Shown: positions 1 to 9,417, numbered from the stretch's first letter. The stretch is 64,000 nt of DNA from Ga0077555 sp046154645 (GCA_046154645.1 JBJXDZ010000105.1:17683-81682), one strand, 5' to 3'. Translations and numbers: made by a program. Notes: generated by a model not told the origin, from the sequence alone.

Positions 1-371
1 AAGCTTGCCTTGACGTCGGCCGAGGTCAGCAGGCTGCCGTCGTGGAACTTGACGCTCGGGCGCAGCTTGAAGGTGTAGCTGAGCTTGTCGGCGCTTTCGG
101 TCCAGCTCTGGGCCACGTCCGGCGCAACCTTCGAGGTATCCTTGGGATCGATCTGGATCAGCAGCGAATAGTGCGGCGAAATGTAGTGCATGGTCGCAAA
201 GCTGGTGGCCGCATGGCAATCGGTGGTCGGGGGATCGCCGAGGACGGCAAAGGTCAGCGTGCCGCCGCGCTTGGGCTCCTGCGCGGATGCCGAGACGTGT
301 GCGACCATCAGGCCCATAACGGCAGCCATCAATAGACGTGCGACGCGATGCGCAGCGGTGCGTGCGAGCAT
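1..371 (-). CDS. Peptide-type ABC transporter substrate-binding protein, N-terminal part
   Basis: The frame opens at an ATG at 371 on the minus strand and runs off the left edge, so only about 123 residues are visible. A signal peptide ending near the SASAQ stretch is followed by a segment typical of family 5 solute-binding proteins: KRGGTLTF, then LLIQIDP, then VAQSWTES and the hallmark FKLRPSVKFHDGSLLTSADV. This family binds oligopeptides, nickel or other small solutes in the periplasm and delivers them to an ABC permease. The substrate cannot be told from this part. The start lies 102 bases from the divergent CoA transferase gene. Confidence 0.85.
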   Translation of the reverse strand, partial: MLARTAAHRVARLLMAAVMGLMVAHVSASAQEPKRGGTLTFAVLGDPPTTDCHAATSFATMHYISPHYSLLIQIDPKDTSKVAPDVAQSWTESADKLSYTFKLRPSVKFHDGSLLTSADVKAS

Positions 372-473
372 GGCAGAACCTCCCCGAATTTCCCGCGCCG
401 AGATTGACACATGCGGGCCATCTGGCAAACCCTGCCGTGAACCAGCGCAGCGAATGAAGGACCTTGAGCCAGC

Positions 474-2528
474 ATGACCGAGCCATTGCCACTCGCCGGG
501 CGCATCATCGTCGAGCATGTCGCGGCCGGATCAAGCGAGGTGGAGGCGTGGGCCATAGCACTCGCCGGGCGCATTGCGGCCGATCTCGGTGCGACGGTGG
601 TTCGTGCGGGCGACAGTAAAGACGATGCCCGACGCTGGGGGGCGGCCGCGGACCACTTCCTCAATCAGGGCAAGCACAGCCAACCGACCGGCAGGCCCGC
701 CGATGCCGTGCTCACCAATACAGGCGCTCTGCCGGCAGCGCTGGCCGCGACGCCGATCAAGATTTTGGTCGGGCACGGCGTGCCGCCATCCCTGGGCCTC
801 GCGGAAGCCGATGTTACGGACGCGGTCATTCTGGCCCTCTCCGGACTGCTGGACCTGATTGGCCATCCGGACGCTGCACCCGTGCCTTTCGGCGGGCGGC
901 AGGCAGCAGGCGTGGCTGGTCTGGCGGCGTTCGCCGGCCTGATGGCGGCCATGGCGGCGGGGCAGCCCGACACCGTGCACATCTCGGCGCTCGAAGCTTG
1001 TCTGTGGTCGAATTGGAAGAGCTATGCCGAACGGCTCTATATGAACCGGACGCCGACGCGGCAGGGCGCCCTGTCGGAGTGGCAGGCCATCCCGTGCGCC
1101 GATGGTTACGCGACGCTGGTCTTCCTGGAGAAGGATTGGCCGGCCGTGTGCCGTCTGATCGGCGACCCACGCCTGTCGCGCCCGCCCCTCGACACGCAGG
1201 CCGGACGGCGCGCTGATATGGCTGCGGTCTATGCAATCGTGCGGCCCTGGTATGCCAACCGCACACGCGCCGAGATCTATCGGTTGGCGCGCGCCGAAGG
1301 GCTGCCGATCAGTCCGGTGCTCACGGTCGCCGAGGTGATCGACGACCCTCAGTACGCCGCGCAGGCTTTCTTCGCGCCGGTGCGTCACACAGCGGCGCCA
1401 TCGGCCAGGGTGCCGACCATTCCGACCGTGTGGAACGGATCGCGCTTCCCACCGCGTCCGGTCGGCGATACGGCTCCTATGCCTAAGCCAGCCACCGTTG
1501 CGCGCGCGAGCCGCCCACCGCTCGTCGGCACGCGCGTGCTCGATCTCGGCATCATCACGGCCGGCGCCAGCACCTCCGCGCTCCTCGCCGATCTCGGCGC
1601 CGACGTGATCAAGGTCGAAGCCAGCGCCTATATCGATCCATTCCGCGTCTGGGATCGCGGTCTCGGTGCGCCCGACTGGTGGAACCGTTCGCGCTTCTTC
1701 GATTTCACCAACCGCAGCAAGCGCGGGCTGGCCCTTGACCTCAAGCATGCCGACGGTAAAGCGCTGTTCCTGGATCTGGTGGCCGAATCCGATGTGCTGG
1801 TCGAGAACTTCCGGCGCGGCGTGCTGGAGCGGCTGGGCCTTGGCTGGGATGTCCTCAAAGCCGCCAACCCGCGCCTCGTCTTGTGCTCCATCACCAGCCA
1901 GGGCGAGGCGGGGCCTGACGCCAGTGCGGCCTCCTATGGCTCGACGCTGGAAGCCAATTCCGGGCTTGCCGATCTGACGCGGGATGCCAATGGCGCGCCG
2001 CTGATCTCAGGCATTCTGCTCAATTATCCCGATCAGATCGTATCGATCTACGCGGCGGGGATCGTGGCGCTGGCCATCATGGAGCAGCGCCGGACGGGGC
2101 AGGGTGCGCGCCTCGACATCTCGCAGCGGGAACTGGCGAGCTTCCTGATCGGCGAGCACATTCTGGCGGCGTCGGCGGGATTGCCTCGGCCCAAGACATC
2201 GACGCCCGATCTTGTGCGTGATGCGGCGGGGCGCTGGGCGTTGCGGACACCGAGTGGCCGCCTGGTTCCCGTTCGCAACGGCGACGACATGCTGACAGCC
2301 GTATTGACTGGGGAGACGCGGGCGGCCTTCGCCAAAGCGCCGGACGGCAGCGACGCCAAGGGCACGCCTTATACCCTGTCCGGTGCGCCGTTCGCTGTGA
2401 CACGCCGCGCTCCACACCTTGGTCAGCACAACGCGGAGGTGTTGCGCGAGGTGCTGAGGCTTGGCGAGACAGACATCGCGACGCTCACAGCCCGTGGCCT
2501 CATCGGCACCGTGCCCAAGGGTGTCTGA
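474..2528 (+). CDS. Double-domain CaiB/BaiF family CoA transferase
   Basis: This 684-residue protein is a family III CoA transferase, which moves CoA between carboxylic acids. Typical CaiB/BaiF proteins have about 400 residues. Here a degenerate N-terminal half (about 1-340) is followed by a second CaiB-like half starting near residue 350 with the family pattern GTRVLDLG...GASTSALLADLGADVIKVE and later RSKRGLALDLKHADGK and VLVENFRRGVLERLGLG. It therefore looks like an internally duplicated, long form. The substrate is unknown. It stands alone, divergent from the binding-protein gene and followed by the sox promoter region, so a link to sulfur oxidation is not indicated. Confidence 0.85.
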   Translation: MTEPLPLAGRIIVEHVAAGSSEVEAWAIALAGRIAADLGATVVRAGDSKDDARRWGAAADHFLNQGKHSQPTGRPADAVLTNTGALPAALAATPIKILVGHGVPPSLGLAEADVTDAVILALSGLLDLIGHPDAAPVPFGGRQAAGVAGLAAFAGLMAAMAAGQPDTVHISALEACLWSNWKSYAERLYMNRTPTRQGALSEWQAIPCADGYATLVFLEKDWPAVCRLIGDPRLSRPPLDTQAGRRADMAAVYAIVRPWYANRTRAEIYRLARAEGLPISPVLTVAEVIDDPQYAAQAFFAPVRHTAAPSARVPTIPTVWNGSRFPPRPVGDTAPMPKPATVARASRPPLVGTRVLDLGIITAGASTSALLADLGADVIKVEASAYIDPFRVWDRGLGAPDWWNRSRFFDFTNRSKRGLALDLKHADGKALFLDLVAESDVLVENFRRGVLERLGLGWDVLKAANPRLVLCSITSQGEAGPDASAASYGSTLEANSGLADLTRDANGAPLISGILLNYPDQIVSIYAAGIVALAIMEQRRTGQGARLDISQRELASFLIGEHILAASAGLPRPKTSTPDLVRDAAGRWALRTPSGRLVPVRNGDDMLTAVLTGETRAAFAKAPDGSDAKGTPYTLSGAPFAVTRRAPHLGQHNAEVLREVLRLGETDIATLTARGLIGTVPKGV

Positions 2529-2622
2529 TCGCAATCGCGGCGGGGCGCCGTGCCGAGCGCGGCAAAGTCCTTCTCCTGCCTCGCCTTGCCATGCCGGACC
2601 GCTTATGCAACCTTGGCATGCG

Positions 2623-2636
2623 AACATTCGAATGTT
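2623..2636. promoter_or_regulatory. Putative sulfur-regulon operator upstream of soxA
   Basis: AACATTCGAATGTT is a perfect 14-base palindrome about 90 bases before soxA. The core ATTCGAAT recurs before dsrE (10181), between the two divergent transporter genes (20456) and before sorA (30999). All four lie in short non-coding regions ahead of sulfur-oxidation genes. An ArsR-family repressor encoded at 31088-31477 is the obvious candidate to bind it; that pairing is inference. An AT-rich TAAAAT stretch at 2670-2675 could be the -10 element. Confidence 0.6.
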
Positions 2637-2726
2637 ATGTTTTACGACCTGTCTCTGTCTGCCCGAAAATAAAATGCTACACGTCGATTCTTGGATCGAG
2701 ACCAAAAAATCACTCCGGGAGGAAAG

Positions 2727-3557
2727 ATGAGGCGGATTGCGCACAGACTAGCGGTGGCACTGGCCGTCTGCTTGCCGTTGACGGGCGCGCCAGCCCTGGC
2801 CCAGCAGGAGGCCGTCGAGCGTGAGCTTGAGAAGTACCGCCGCATGATGAAAGACGATCCCTGGTCCAATCCCGCCAATCTCGATGCCGACCGTGGCGAA
2901 ACCCTCTGGAAAACCGCTGCCGGTCCGAAGACGGCCAGCCTGGAGCAGTGCGACCTGGGCCTCGGCGCCGGCAAAGTCGAAGGCGCTTTCGCGCAACTGC
3001 CCCGCTACTTCGCTGATGCCGATCGCGTCATGGATGTGGAGACGCGCATCCTGTGGTGCAGGCAGGCGCTGCAAGGCATTGACGACGCCAAGTTCCTGGA
3101 CAATCCCCATCCGGCCGGCGGCCAGCCCGTCAAGGATGTCGGCGCCATCGCGACGTGGATTGCCTCGAAATCCAGCGGCCTGAAGTTTGCCGCCAAGATG
3201 GAGCACCCCAAGGAGAAGGAAGCCATCGCGCTCGGCGAGAACTTGTTCAACCGCCGCATGGGGCCGTTCGATTTCGCCTGCACCACCTGCCATGCCGACA
3301 GCGGCAAGCGCATCCGTTTGCAGCCTCTGCCGTTCCTCGCCAAGCCTGAGGAGGCCCGCAAGGTCATCGGCGAATGGCCAGCCTACCGCGTCTCCAGCAC
3401 CCATGTCATGACCATGCAGCACCGCGTGCTCGACTGCTTCTGGCAGATGCGCATGCATCGCGTCGAGATGGGCTCGGAAACGACGAACGCGCTGATTGCC
3501 TACATGGTCAAGACAGCCGAAGGTGGCGACATCGCTGCCCCCGGCATGAAGCGCTGA
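2727..3557 (+). CDS. soxA: SoxA, c-type cytochrome subunit of SoxAX
   Basis: SoxA is the catalytic subunit of the periplasmic SoxAX cytochrome, which couples thiosulfate oxidatively to the cysteine of SoxY. The 276-residue protein has a signal peptide (cut near residue 26), one haem site C185-T-T-C-H189 and the conserved active-site cysteine C237 in RVLDCFWQ. Only one CxxCH is present; C75 and C111 stand where a disulfide replaces the extra haem of dihaem SoxA, so this is the monohaem type. The ATG at 2727 is chosen because a GGGAGG ribosome site lies just before it; an upstream TTG at 2691 lacks one. It is the first gene of soxA-soxX-soxB. Confidence 0.95.
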   Translation: MRRIAHRLAVALAVCLPLTGAPALAQQEAVERELEKYRRMMKDDPWSNPANLDADRGETLWKTAAGPKTASLEQCDLGLGAGKVEGAFAQLPRYFADADRVMDVETRILWCRQALQGIDDAKFLDNPHPAGGQPVKDVGAIATWIASKSSGLKFAAKMEHPKEKEAIALGENLFNRRMGPFDFACTTCHADSGKRIRLQPLPFLAKPEEARKVIGEWPAYRVSSTHVMTMQHRVLDCFWQMRMHRVEMGSETTNALIAYMVKTAEGGDIAAPGMKR

Positions 3558-3568
3558 CGGAGGCACCC

Positions 3569-4195
3569 ATGCATCGCATCACCGCCAGCGCCGCCATTGC
3601 TGCCACGCTCGCACTTGCCGCCAGCCTCGCCGTTGCCCAGACCAAGCCCGCCGTCGATGCGGCCAAAGCCGATGCCGTGCTCAAGCAGGCCTTTGCCAAG
3701 GCCCCCGCCGACTGGGCTGGCCGTCTCATGGGCGACGAGACCATGCGCACGTGCAGTGCCCTCAACAATCAGCCGGCTGGCGCCGAGGCCAAGGCCATCG
3801 CCGCGCGCGAGCAGGCCACCATCAAGTATCCGGCCGACGGCAAGCTGCTCGGCGACTGGAAGGCTGGCGAACGCATCGCGCAATCCGGCTACGGCATGCG
3901 CTTCACCGATTATCCCCCGGCCAGTCCCAATGGCGGCAACTGTTATGCCTGCCACCAGCTGACCCTGGCCGAGGTGTCCTACGGCACCATCGGCGTGAGC
4001 CTGCTCGGCTACGGCCGGAACCGCAAGTTCACCGAGGCCGCCGCCAAGGAAGCCTACGACAAGATCTATAACAGCCACGCCGCGTTCCCGTGCTCGCTGA
4101 TGCCGCGATTTGGCAGCAATGGCGTGCTCACCATCGACCAGATCAAGGACCTCACAGCCCTGCTGGTGAGCCCGGCCAGTCCGGTCAACAAATAG
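3569..4195 (+). CDS. soxX: SoxX, c-type cytochrome subunit of SoxAX
   Basis: SoxX carries the electron-accepting haem of the SoxAX complex in the periplasm. The 208-residue product has a signal peptide ending at about residue 24 and a haem site C125-Y-A-C-H129, with M178 in SLMPRFG as the likely distal ligand. The chosen ATG follows a GACGGAGG ribosome site eleven bases after soxA; a longer open frame upstream overlaps soxA and is not convincing. The C-terminal part (NGVLTIDQIKDLTALL) is typical of the family. Confidence 0.94.
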   Translation: MHRITASAAIAATLALAASLAVAQTKPAVDAAKADAVLKQAFAKAPADWAGRLMGDETMRTCSALNNQPAGAEAKAIAAREQATIKYPADGKLLGDWKAGERIAQSGYGMRFTDYPPASPNGGNCYACHQLTLAEVSYGTIGVSLLGYGRNRKFTEAAAKEAYDKIYNSHAAFPCSLMPRFGSNGVLTIDQIKDLTALLVSPASPVNK

Positions 4196-4201
4196 GCGCT
4201 C

Positions 4202-5917
4202 ATGCTTTCAAAGCGTGATTTTCTGCAGGTCGCACTCGCCACCGGGGCCTTGACGGGGCTTGGCAGCGGTATGGCGCGACTGGCGGCGCAGCAACGCATC
4301 GGCCAGGCGGACTTGCTGGCGTTCCAGCCGAAAGGCCGCCTCACGTTACTGCACATGACCGACTGCCATGGCCAGCTGCTGCCGCACTATTTCCGCGAAC
4401 CTTCGGTCAATCTCGGCGTCGGCGATGCCAACGGCCTTCCACCCCATATCACTGGTCAGGACTTTCTCGCGACCTTCGGCATCAAGCCAGGCTCGCACCT
4501 CCAATATGCGCTGACGGATCAGGACTTTACCGAGCTCGCCAAGACTTATGGCCGTGTCGGCGGCATGGACCGCATGGCGACACTGATCAAGGCCATCCGC
4601 GCCGAGCGAGGTGCCGCCAACACGCTGCTGCTCGACGGCGGCGATACCTTGCACGGATCCTACACCGTCATGCAGTCGAAGGGCGCCGACATGGCCGCCG
4701 TGCTCGATGCGCTGGGCGTCGAGGCGACGACGGGCCATTGGGAGTTCACACTTGGGGCTACCCGCATTGCCGAGTTGTTCGGCAACAAGGACACGCCGGG
4801 CACGGTCAAGGCGGCGTTCCTCGCCGGCAACGTTCGCGACAACGAGTTCGAGGAGCCGGTTTTTCAATCTACGCGGATGTTCGAGAAGGCCGGCGTGAAG
4901 ATCGCCGTCGTCGGTCAGGCCTTTCCATTCACGCCGATCGCGCATCCCCGCCATATGATGCCGAAGTGGATGTTCGGCATTCGCGAGAACGATGTGCGGA
5001 AATCCGTCGACGCCGCTCGCAAATCGGGTGCCGAACTGGTGGTACTGCTCTCGCACAACGGCTTCGATGTCGACCGCAAGCTGGCCTCCCGGGTCTCAGG
5101 CATCGACGTCATCCTGACCGGACACACGCACGACGCGCTTCCCGTCGCCGTCAAGGTCGGTTCGACGTTGCTGATTGCTTCGGGTTCACACACCAAGTTC
5201 CTCTCGCGGCTCGACATCGATGTGAAGGACGGCCGGATGGTCGACTGGAGCTACGGGCTCATCCCCGTGCTGACCGATGCTATCGCGCCGGATCCCGAGA
5301 TGGCGAAACTGGTGGCCGAAATCCGCGCGCCGCACGAGACAATGCTGAAAATCGAGTTGGCGCGCGCCGAGACGCTGCTCTATCGTCGCGGCAACTTCAA
5401 CGGCACGCTCGACAACGTCATCTGCGACGCACTGCTGGTCGAGCGCGATGTCGAGATCGCGCTATCGCCGGGCTTTCGCTGGGGCACGTCCATTCTGCCG
5501 GGGCAGTCGATCACCTGGGATGACGTCTATAACGCCACCGCCATCAGCTATCCGACCGTCTATCGCACACCGATCACGGGCGAGTTTCTCAAGGCCGTGC
5601 TCGAGGACGTCGCCGACAACCTGTTCAACGTCAATCCGTACTATCAACAGGGCGGCGACATGGTGCGCGTCGGCGGCATGAGCTACACCATCGATGTCGA
5701 CAAGCCCATGGGCCAGCGCATCTCAGGCATGACACTGCTCAAGACAGGCCAAGCCATCGATGCGTCACGGTCCTACATGGTTGCAGGCTGGGCCTCGGTC
5801 AACGAAGGCACTGAAGGGCCGCCGATCTGGGACATCGTTGGCACACACCTGAAGAAGACCCAAGTGATCAAGGACGCAACCGCCAGTGCCGTCAAAATCG
5901 TGCGGAGCAAGGCATGA
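4202..5917 (+). CDS. soxB: SoxB, thiosulfohydrolase
   Basis: SoxB hydrolyses the sulfate group from SoxY-bound cysteine S-thiosulfonate in the periplasm, using two manganese ions. The 571-residue length fits the family. The N-terminus (KRDFLQVALATGALTG) looks like an export signal of the Tat type but with K-R instead of R-R. Metallophosphatase metal motifs are visible: TDCHGQ (D54, H56), GGDTLHGS, SHNGFD and GHTHDAL (H308, H310). A 5'-nucleotidase-like C-terminal domain follows. It starts six bases after soxX. With no soxCD in the window, the sulfane sulfur left on SoxY is presumably passed to the cytoplasmic sHdr route. Confidence 0.96.
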   Translation: MLSKRDFLQVALATGALTGLGSGMARLAAQQRIGQADLLAFQPKGRLTLLHMTDCHGQLLPHYFREPSVNLGVGDANGLPPHITGQDFLATFGIKPGSHLQYALTDQDFTELAKTYGRVGGMDRMATLIKAIRAERGAANTLLLDGGDTLHGSYTVMQSKGADMAAVLDALGVEATTGHWEFTLGATRIAELFGNKDTPGTVKAAFLAGNVRDNEFEEPVFQSTRMFEKAGVKIAVVGQAFPFTPIAHPRHMMPKWMFGIRENDVRKSVDAARKSGAELVVLLSHNGFDVDRKLASRVSGIDVILTGHTHDALPVAVKVGSTLLIASGSHTKFLSRLDIDVKDGRMVDWSYGLIPVLTDAIAPDPEMAKLVAEIRAPHETMLKIELARAETLLYRRGNFNGTLDNVICDALLVERDVEIALSPGFRWGTSILPGQSITWDDVYNATAISYPTVYRTPITGEFLKAVLEDVADNLFNVNPYYQQGGDMVRVGGMSYTIDVDKPMGQRISGMTLLKTGQAIDASRSYMVAGWASVNEGTEGPPIWDIVGTHLKKTQVIKDATASAVKIVRSKA

Positions 5918-5956
5918 GGACTCGAGCGACGTCGATATCATCAGGATCACTCCCAC

Positions 5957-5994
5957 GTCCCCTTCCCCTCAGGGGAGGGGTTAGGGGCGGGGTG
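5957..5994. repeat. GC-rich palindromic intergenic repeat
   Basis: A C-rich arm, CCTCAGGGGAGG at its centre, and a G-rich arm make a strong hairpin in the soxB-lip gap. The same kind of unit recurs at 25553-25672, and related ones lie at 15887-16012 and 17240-17356, so this is a dispersed REP-like family. Confidence 0.7.
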
Positions 5995-6101
5995 TCGATC
6001 CAGAGCGATGCCCGCGCCGATCTCACCTCTGTGTTCTCCTCAATCCAGTCCGGTTGCCGTGTCGGAGAGGCGCCTAGAGCAGGACACCGGAAAGGGGGCA
6101 G

Positions 6102-7202
6102 GTGAGCATGTTGCGACTAAGCCCACCTCCAACGGAAAATCGCTCTGGTCTCGTCACTGACCCGCTGGCGGCATCGACCGATTGGCTCGATCGCCTGCAC
6201 GCCATCGAGGCGCTGGAGGACGCGACGTTCGACGCCGCACTGGTCCGCGAGATGCAGGCGGCGGCCCAGTCTCGCCCGCTTGGCCCCATCCGCTTCTCGA
6301 CGCCGACCTTTAAGTCCTACGATTCCGCCGAGATCAAGGGCTGCGGCAAGAACTCGTTTCCGGCCTTTTCGGTGACAGCGGGCGCCTGTGCGCTCGATTG
6401 CGATCACTGCCAGGCCAAGATCCTCGAACCGATGCTCCCCGCCACCACGCCGGCAATGCTCGACCGCAAGGTGCGTGATCTCATTCTGCTGCAGGATTTG
6501 CAGGGGTTTCTGCTCTCGGGCGGCTCCAACCGCAAGAACGAGATCAAGTACGACAAGTATCTGCCCGTGGTCGAGCGCCTGAAGCGCGACTTCCCGCATC
6601 TGAGGATCGCCATCCATACTGCTCTTACCGACTCCGCCCGTGCCCGTGCCATGGCCGATGCCGGTGTCGACACGGCCATGATGGATGTCATCGGCGCCGC
6701 CGAAACCATCCGTGACGTCTATCACCTCGATCGCACTGTCGCCGACTTCGAGGCAACGCTCGCCGCACTCTGTGCCACCCGCATGGAGGTGGTGCCGCAC
6801 CTCGTCATCGGTCTCCACTATGGCCGCCTCGTCGGCGAGGCTCATGCGCTTGATATCTGCGCCCGCCATGCCATTCACTCGCTCGTTCTGGTCGTGGTCA
6901 TGCCGTTCTATGCCCGCCCCGGCACCTTCGTTACCCCCGGGACGGGCGACGTCGGTCGCATCTTCCTCGAAGCCCGCCGCCGTCTGCCCACCAAGCCGGT
7001 GTTGCTCGGGTGCGCGCGTCCCCCCGGCATGCACAAGCGCATCACGGATGCCTATGCCGTGATGGCCGGCCTCGATGGCATCGCCTTTCCCGCCGATGGC
7101 ACTGTTGCAGTCTCCGATGCGATCGGCCGCCGCTTCGAGCAGCAGCACGCCTGCTGCTCGATCAAGATTGGCGGTAACCTCAAGTCCTCGTGCGTGGCAT
7201 GA
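6102..7202 (+). CDS. Radical SAM protein of the LipS1/LipS2 lipoate-assembly type
   Basis: This 366-residue radical SAM enzyme has the iron-sulfur motif C96-ALD-C100-DH-C103. In sulfur oxidisers with sHdr, pairs of radical SAM proteins called LipS1 and LipS2 insert sulfur into octanoylated lipoate-binding protein; this gene and the one at 7795 fit that pair by family and place. Which is LipS1 and which is LipS2 is not settled here. Other signs are an LLSGGSNRKNEI stretch and a cysteine-containing C-terminal end (HACCSIKIGG). A GTG at 6102 or an ATG at 6108 can start it; GGGGGCAGG precedes both. Its stop overlaps the next start by four bases. Confidence 0.8.
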   Translation: MSMLRLSPPPTENRSGLVTDPLAASTDWLDRLHAIEALEDATFDAALVREMQAAAQSRPLGPIRFSTPTFKSYDSAEIKGCGKNSFPAFSVTAGACALDCDHCQAKILEPMLPATTPAMLDRKVRDLILLQDLQGFLLSGGSNRKNEIKYDKYLPVVERLKRDFPHLRIAIHTALTDSARARAMADAGVDTAMMDVIGAAETIRDVYHLDRTVADFEATLAALCATRMEVVPHLVIGLHYGRLVGEAHALDICARHAIHSLVLVVVMPFYARPGTFVTPGTGDVGRIFLEARRRLPTKPVLLGCARPPGMHKRITDAYAVMAGLDGIAFPADGTVAVSDAIGRRFEQQHACCSIKIGGNLKSSCVA

Positions 7203-7774
7203 GCCAAGCCCACGCGACGCCCGGCACGCCGCGCCCCACGGACGTGACTGTAAGCCTCATTCCGTCTCGCGATCTCGGCGCTGCGTGCTCTGCGGCTCTG
7301 CGCGAGATGCTGCTGCGCTCCTACGACAACGACTTTACCGAGCAGGATTGGCAGCACGCCCATGGCGGCACGCACGTGTTGATCCTGCATAGCGCCGCGA
7401 TCATTGCGCATGCAGCCGTCGTCCCGCGCCGCATCACCTTTGATGATCGACCGTTCCGCGCCGGCTATGTCGAGGCGGTCGCCGTCGATCCCGCATACCA
7501 GGGTCAGGGGCTCGGAAGCAAAGTCATGACCGCTGCCGCTGGAATCATCGACGCGCACTTCGACCTGGGCGTGCTCTCGACCGGGTCGGCAGCGTTCTAT
7601 GAACGCCTGGGCTGGGTGGTGTGGGCTGGACCAAGCGTTGTGCGGCGCGCTAACGGATTGTTTCGGTCGCACGACGACGACGGTGGCATTATGGTGCGGC
7701 TAGGGTCGCGGCCTACGGCAATTGCATTGACCGCTACGATCGGTTGCGATGACCGCGCTGGAGATGCCTGGTAA
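7199..7774 (+). CDS. GNAT acetyltransferase resembling AAC(2') aminoglycoside acetyltransferases
   Basis: The 191-residue product is a GNAT-fold N-acetyltransferase. The acetyl-CoA loop is visible as VDPAYQGQGLGSKVM, followed by STGSAAFYERLGW. The C-terminal pattern W.GPSVV...GLFRSHDDDGGIMVR resembles the aminoglycoside 2'-N-acetyltransferase group. The real substrate is unknown. ATG at 7199 overlaps the stop of the upstream lipS-like gene (ATGA), so it is translated with the lip genes although no lipoate function is known for this family. It could equally be a captured neighbour with its own role. Confidence 0.7.
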   Translation: MSQAHATPGTPRPTDVTVSLIPSRDLGAACSAALREMLLRSYDNDFTEQDWQHAHGGTHVLILHSAAIIAHAAVVPRRITFDDRPFRAGYVEAVAVDPAYQGQGLGSKVMTAAAGIIDAHFDLGVLSTGSAAFYERLGWVVWAGPSVVRRANGLFRSHDDDGGIMVRLGSRPTAIALTATIGCDDRAGDAW

Positions 7775-7794
7775 TTGGCGCGAGAGGAGGCTTC

Positions 7795-9099
7795 ATGTCC
7801 TGCCTGAAACAAGAAGCGGCACTCCCCTCCCGCGCCGGGATCGATGGTGCCGATCACAACGCCGGCGCCGTCATGCAGCCGCGGCCTCCGGGCATCACCC
7901 CGCGCGAAGCGAAGAACGGTGGCCGCGTCAAGCACGCCAACGTGCCGCCGGCCGGCGTTTATTTGCCGAACAACAACCGCCTGACGCCGCATATGCGGTC
8001 CCCTGAGTACGTGCAGATGTCGACGGCCGCCGCCATCACGCTCGGCATCATGCCCGGCCGCATGTTCGGCTGTTCGTGCACCCGCTGCCTCAACCTACTG
8101 CTCACCTACCCCGAGGGCTGCCGCGCCAATTGCGCCTACTGCGGTCTCGCCCGCCACCGCGAGGCTGACCGCGACTACGCCGACCGTAACTTCATCCGCG
8201 TCGACTGGCCCGCCGTGCCCATGACCGAGATCGTCGAGAAAGTAGCGCGCGATGGCGACAAGACACCGTTCCATCGCATGTGCATCTCGATGATCACGCA
8301 TCCCAACTCTGATGCCGACACCGTCACCGTGCTCAAGCAATGGACCGACCGCATCGACCCCGCCACCGTGCCGGTCTCGATCCTCTCCAATCCCACCACG
8401 ATGTCGCGCGGCGATGTCAAACGCCTGCATGAACTTGGCGCTGACATCTTCACGGTCGCTCTCGATGCCGTGACGCCCGAGATTTTCGACCGCACGCGCG
8501 GCAAGGGTGTCCAGTCGCCCCATTCCTGGGCCAAATACTGGGAGATCCTGGAGGATGCGCGCGACATCTTCGGCCGGGAAAAATTTGGCGCGCACCTGAT
8601 CGTCGGTATGGGCGAGACCGAGGCCGAGACGCTGCATCTGGTGCAGCGCCTCGTCGACATGGGCGGCCATAGCCACATGTTCTGCTTCTTCCCCGAGAAG
8701 GGCTCGCTGATGGACCATCTGCCCGCAACACCGCGCGATCAGTGGCGCCGCGTGCAGCTGGCTCGCTATCTGATCGACTACCGCGGCGTGCGCGTCGACC
8801 ATATGACTTTCGATGACCAAGGCCGCATTGCCGATTTCGGCATCCCGAAGTCGGAGCTGGACGGCATCATCGACCAGGGACTGGCCTTCCGCACCTCGGG
8901 CTGCCCCGGCAAGTTCCGCGAAGATCTCTCCGCCTGCGATCGCCCCTATGGCGATAGCCCGCCCTCCAACATCGCCAGCTATCCCTTCCAGCCAACGCCG
9001 CCCGATCTGCGCAAGATCCGCCATCAATTGGGCCGCGAGAAACCGGGCCAACCCTACGTCGAAGGCGAGGAGATCGAACCGTCGACTGGCAAGATCTGA
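7795..9099 (+). CDS. Radical SAM protein, second LipS1/LipS2-type enzyme
   Basis: A 434-residue radical SAM protein. Two cysteine groups are seen: C93, C95 and C98 in CSCTRC, and the radical SAM motif C109-RAN-C113-AY-C116. An additional N-terminal cysteine set is what an auxiliary iron-sulfur cluster acting as sulfur donor would need, as in lipoyl synthases. Later segments include LIVGMGETEAETL and FFPEKGSLMD, common in biotin and lipoate synthase-like enzymes. GAGAGGAGG precedes the start. Together with the gene at 6102 it is inferred to lipoylate LbpA. Confidence 0.82.
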   Translation: MSCLKQEAALPSRAGIDGADHNAGAVMQPRPPGITPREAKNGGRVKHANVPPAGVYLPNNNRLTPHMRSPEYVQMSTAAAITLGIMPGRMFGCSCTRCLNLLLTYPEGCRANCAYCGLARHREADRDYADRNFIRVDWPAVPMTEIVEKVARDGDKTPFHRMCISMITHPNSDADTVTVLKQWTDRIDPATVPVSILSNPTTMSRGDVKRLHELGADIFTVALDAVTPEIFDRTRGKGVQSPHSWAKYWEILEDARDIFGREKFGAHLIVGMGETEAETLHLVQRLVDMGGHSHMFCFFPEKGSLMDHLPATPRDQWRRVQLARYLIDYRGVRVDHMTFDDQGRIADFGIPKSELDGIIDQGLAFRTSGCPGKFREDLSACDRPYGDSPPSNIASYPFQPTPPDLRKIRHQLGREKPGQPYVEGEEIEPSTGKI

Positions 9100-9417
9100 A
9101 TCCAAACAGTGAAAGGAATGACACGCTTACTACGCCCCTCATCCCGACCTTCTCCGTGTCGTGGCGAAGTCGGGCCTCCGGCACGAGGGGAAAAGGTCAA
9201 GCGGTCGGGATGTCGCCTCTCTCCGTCAGGTGAGAGATGCGTCTGCATTCTTCGCCACTGCCCGACATGGCGAGGTTGTGATCGACCACTTCGCCTCTCC
9301 CCTTGGGGAGAGGCCGGCGCGCCAGTAACACGTGCTCCGACCGTCAACACAACAGGCGCGCCGGGTGAGGGGGCTTGCGGCCAGAACAGTTTTTGCGAGC
9401 GATGATATGAGCCCTCC
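9100..9417. other. Gene-free stretch with palindromic repeat remnants
   Basis: No coding sequence is convincing here. The stretch holds several C-rich and G-rich arms such as CCTCTCCCC/GGGGAGAGG near 9294-9313, which look like decayed or nested copies of the dispersed palindromic repeats. It separates the lip genes from the amidotransferase-like gene. Confidence 0.6.

Noticed and set aside
531..1748. Long open frame antisense to the double CoA transferase
   Set aside because: Rich in arginine, histidine and glycine without any domain, and opposite a well-supported family member; a GC-rich shadow.
3374..3568. Upstream extension of soxX
   Set aside because: It overlaps soxA codons in another frame, and the signal peptide and ribosome site place the start at 3569.
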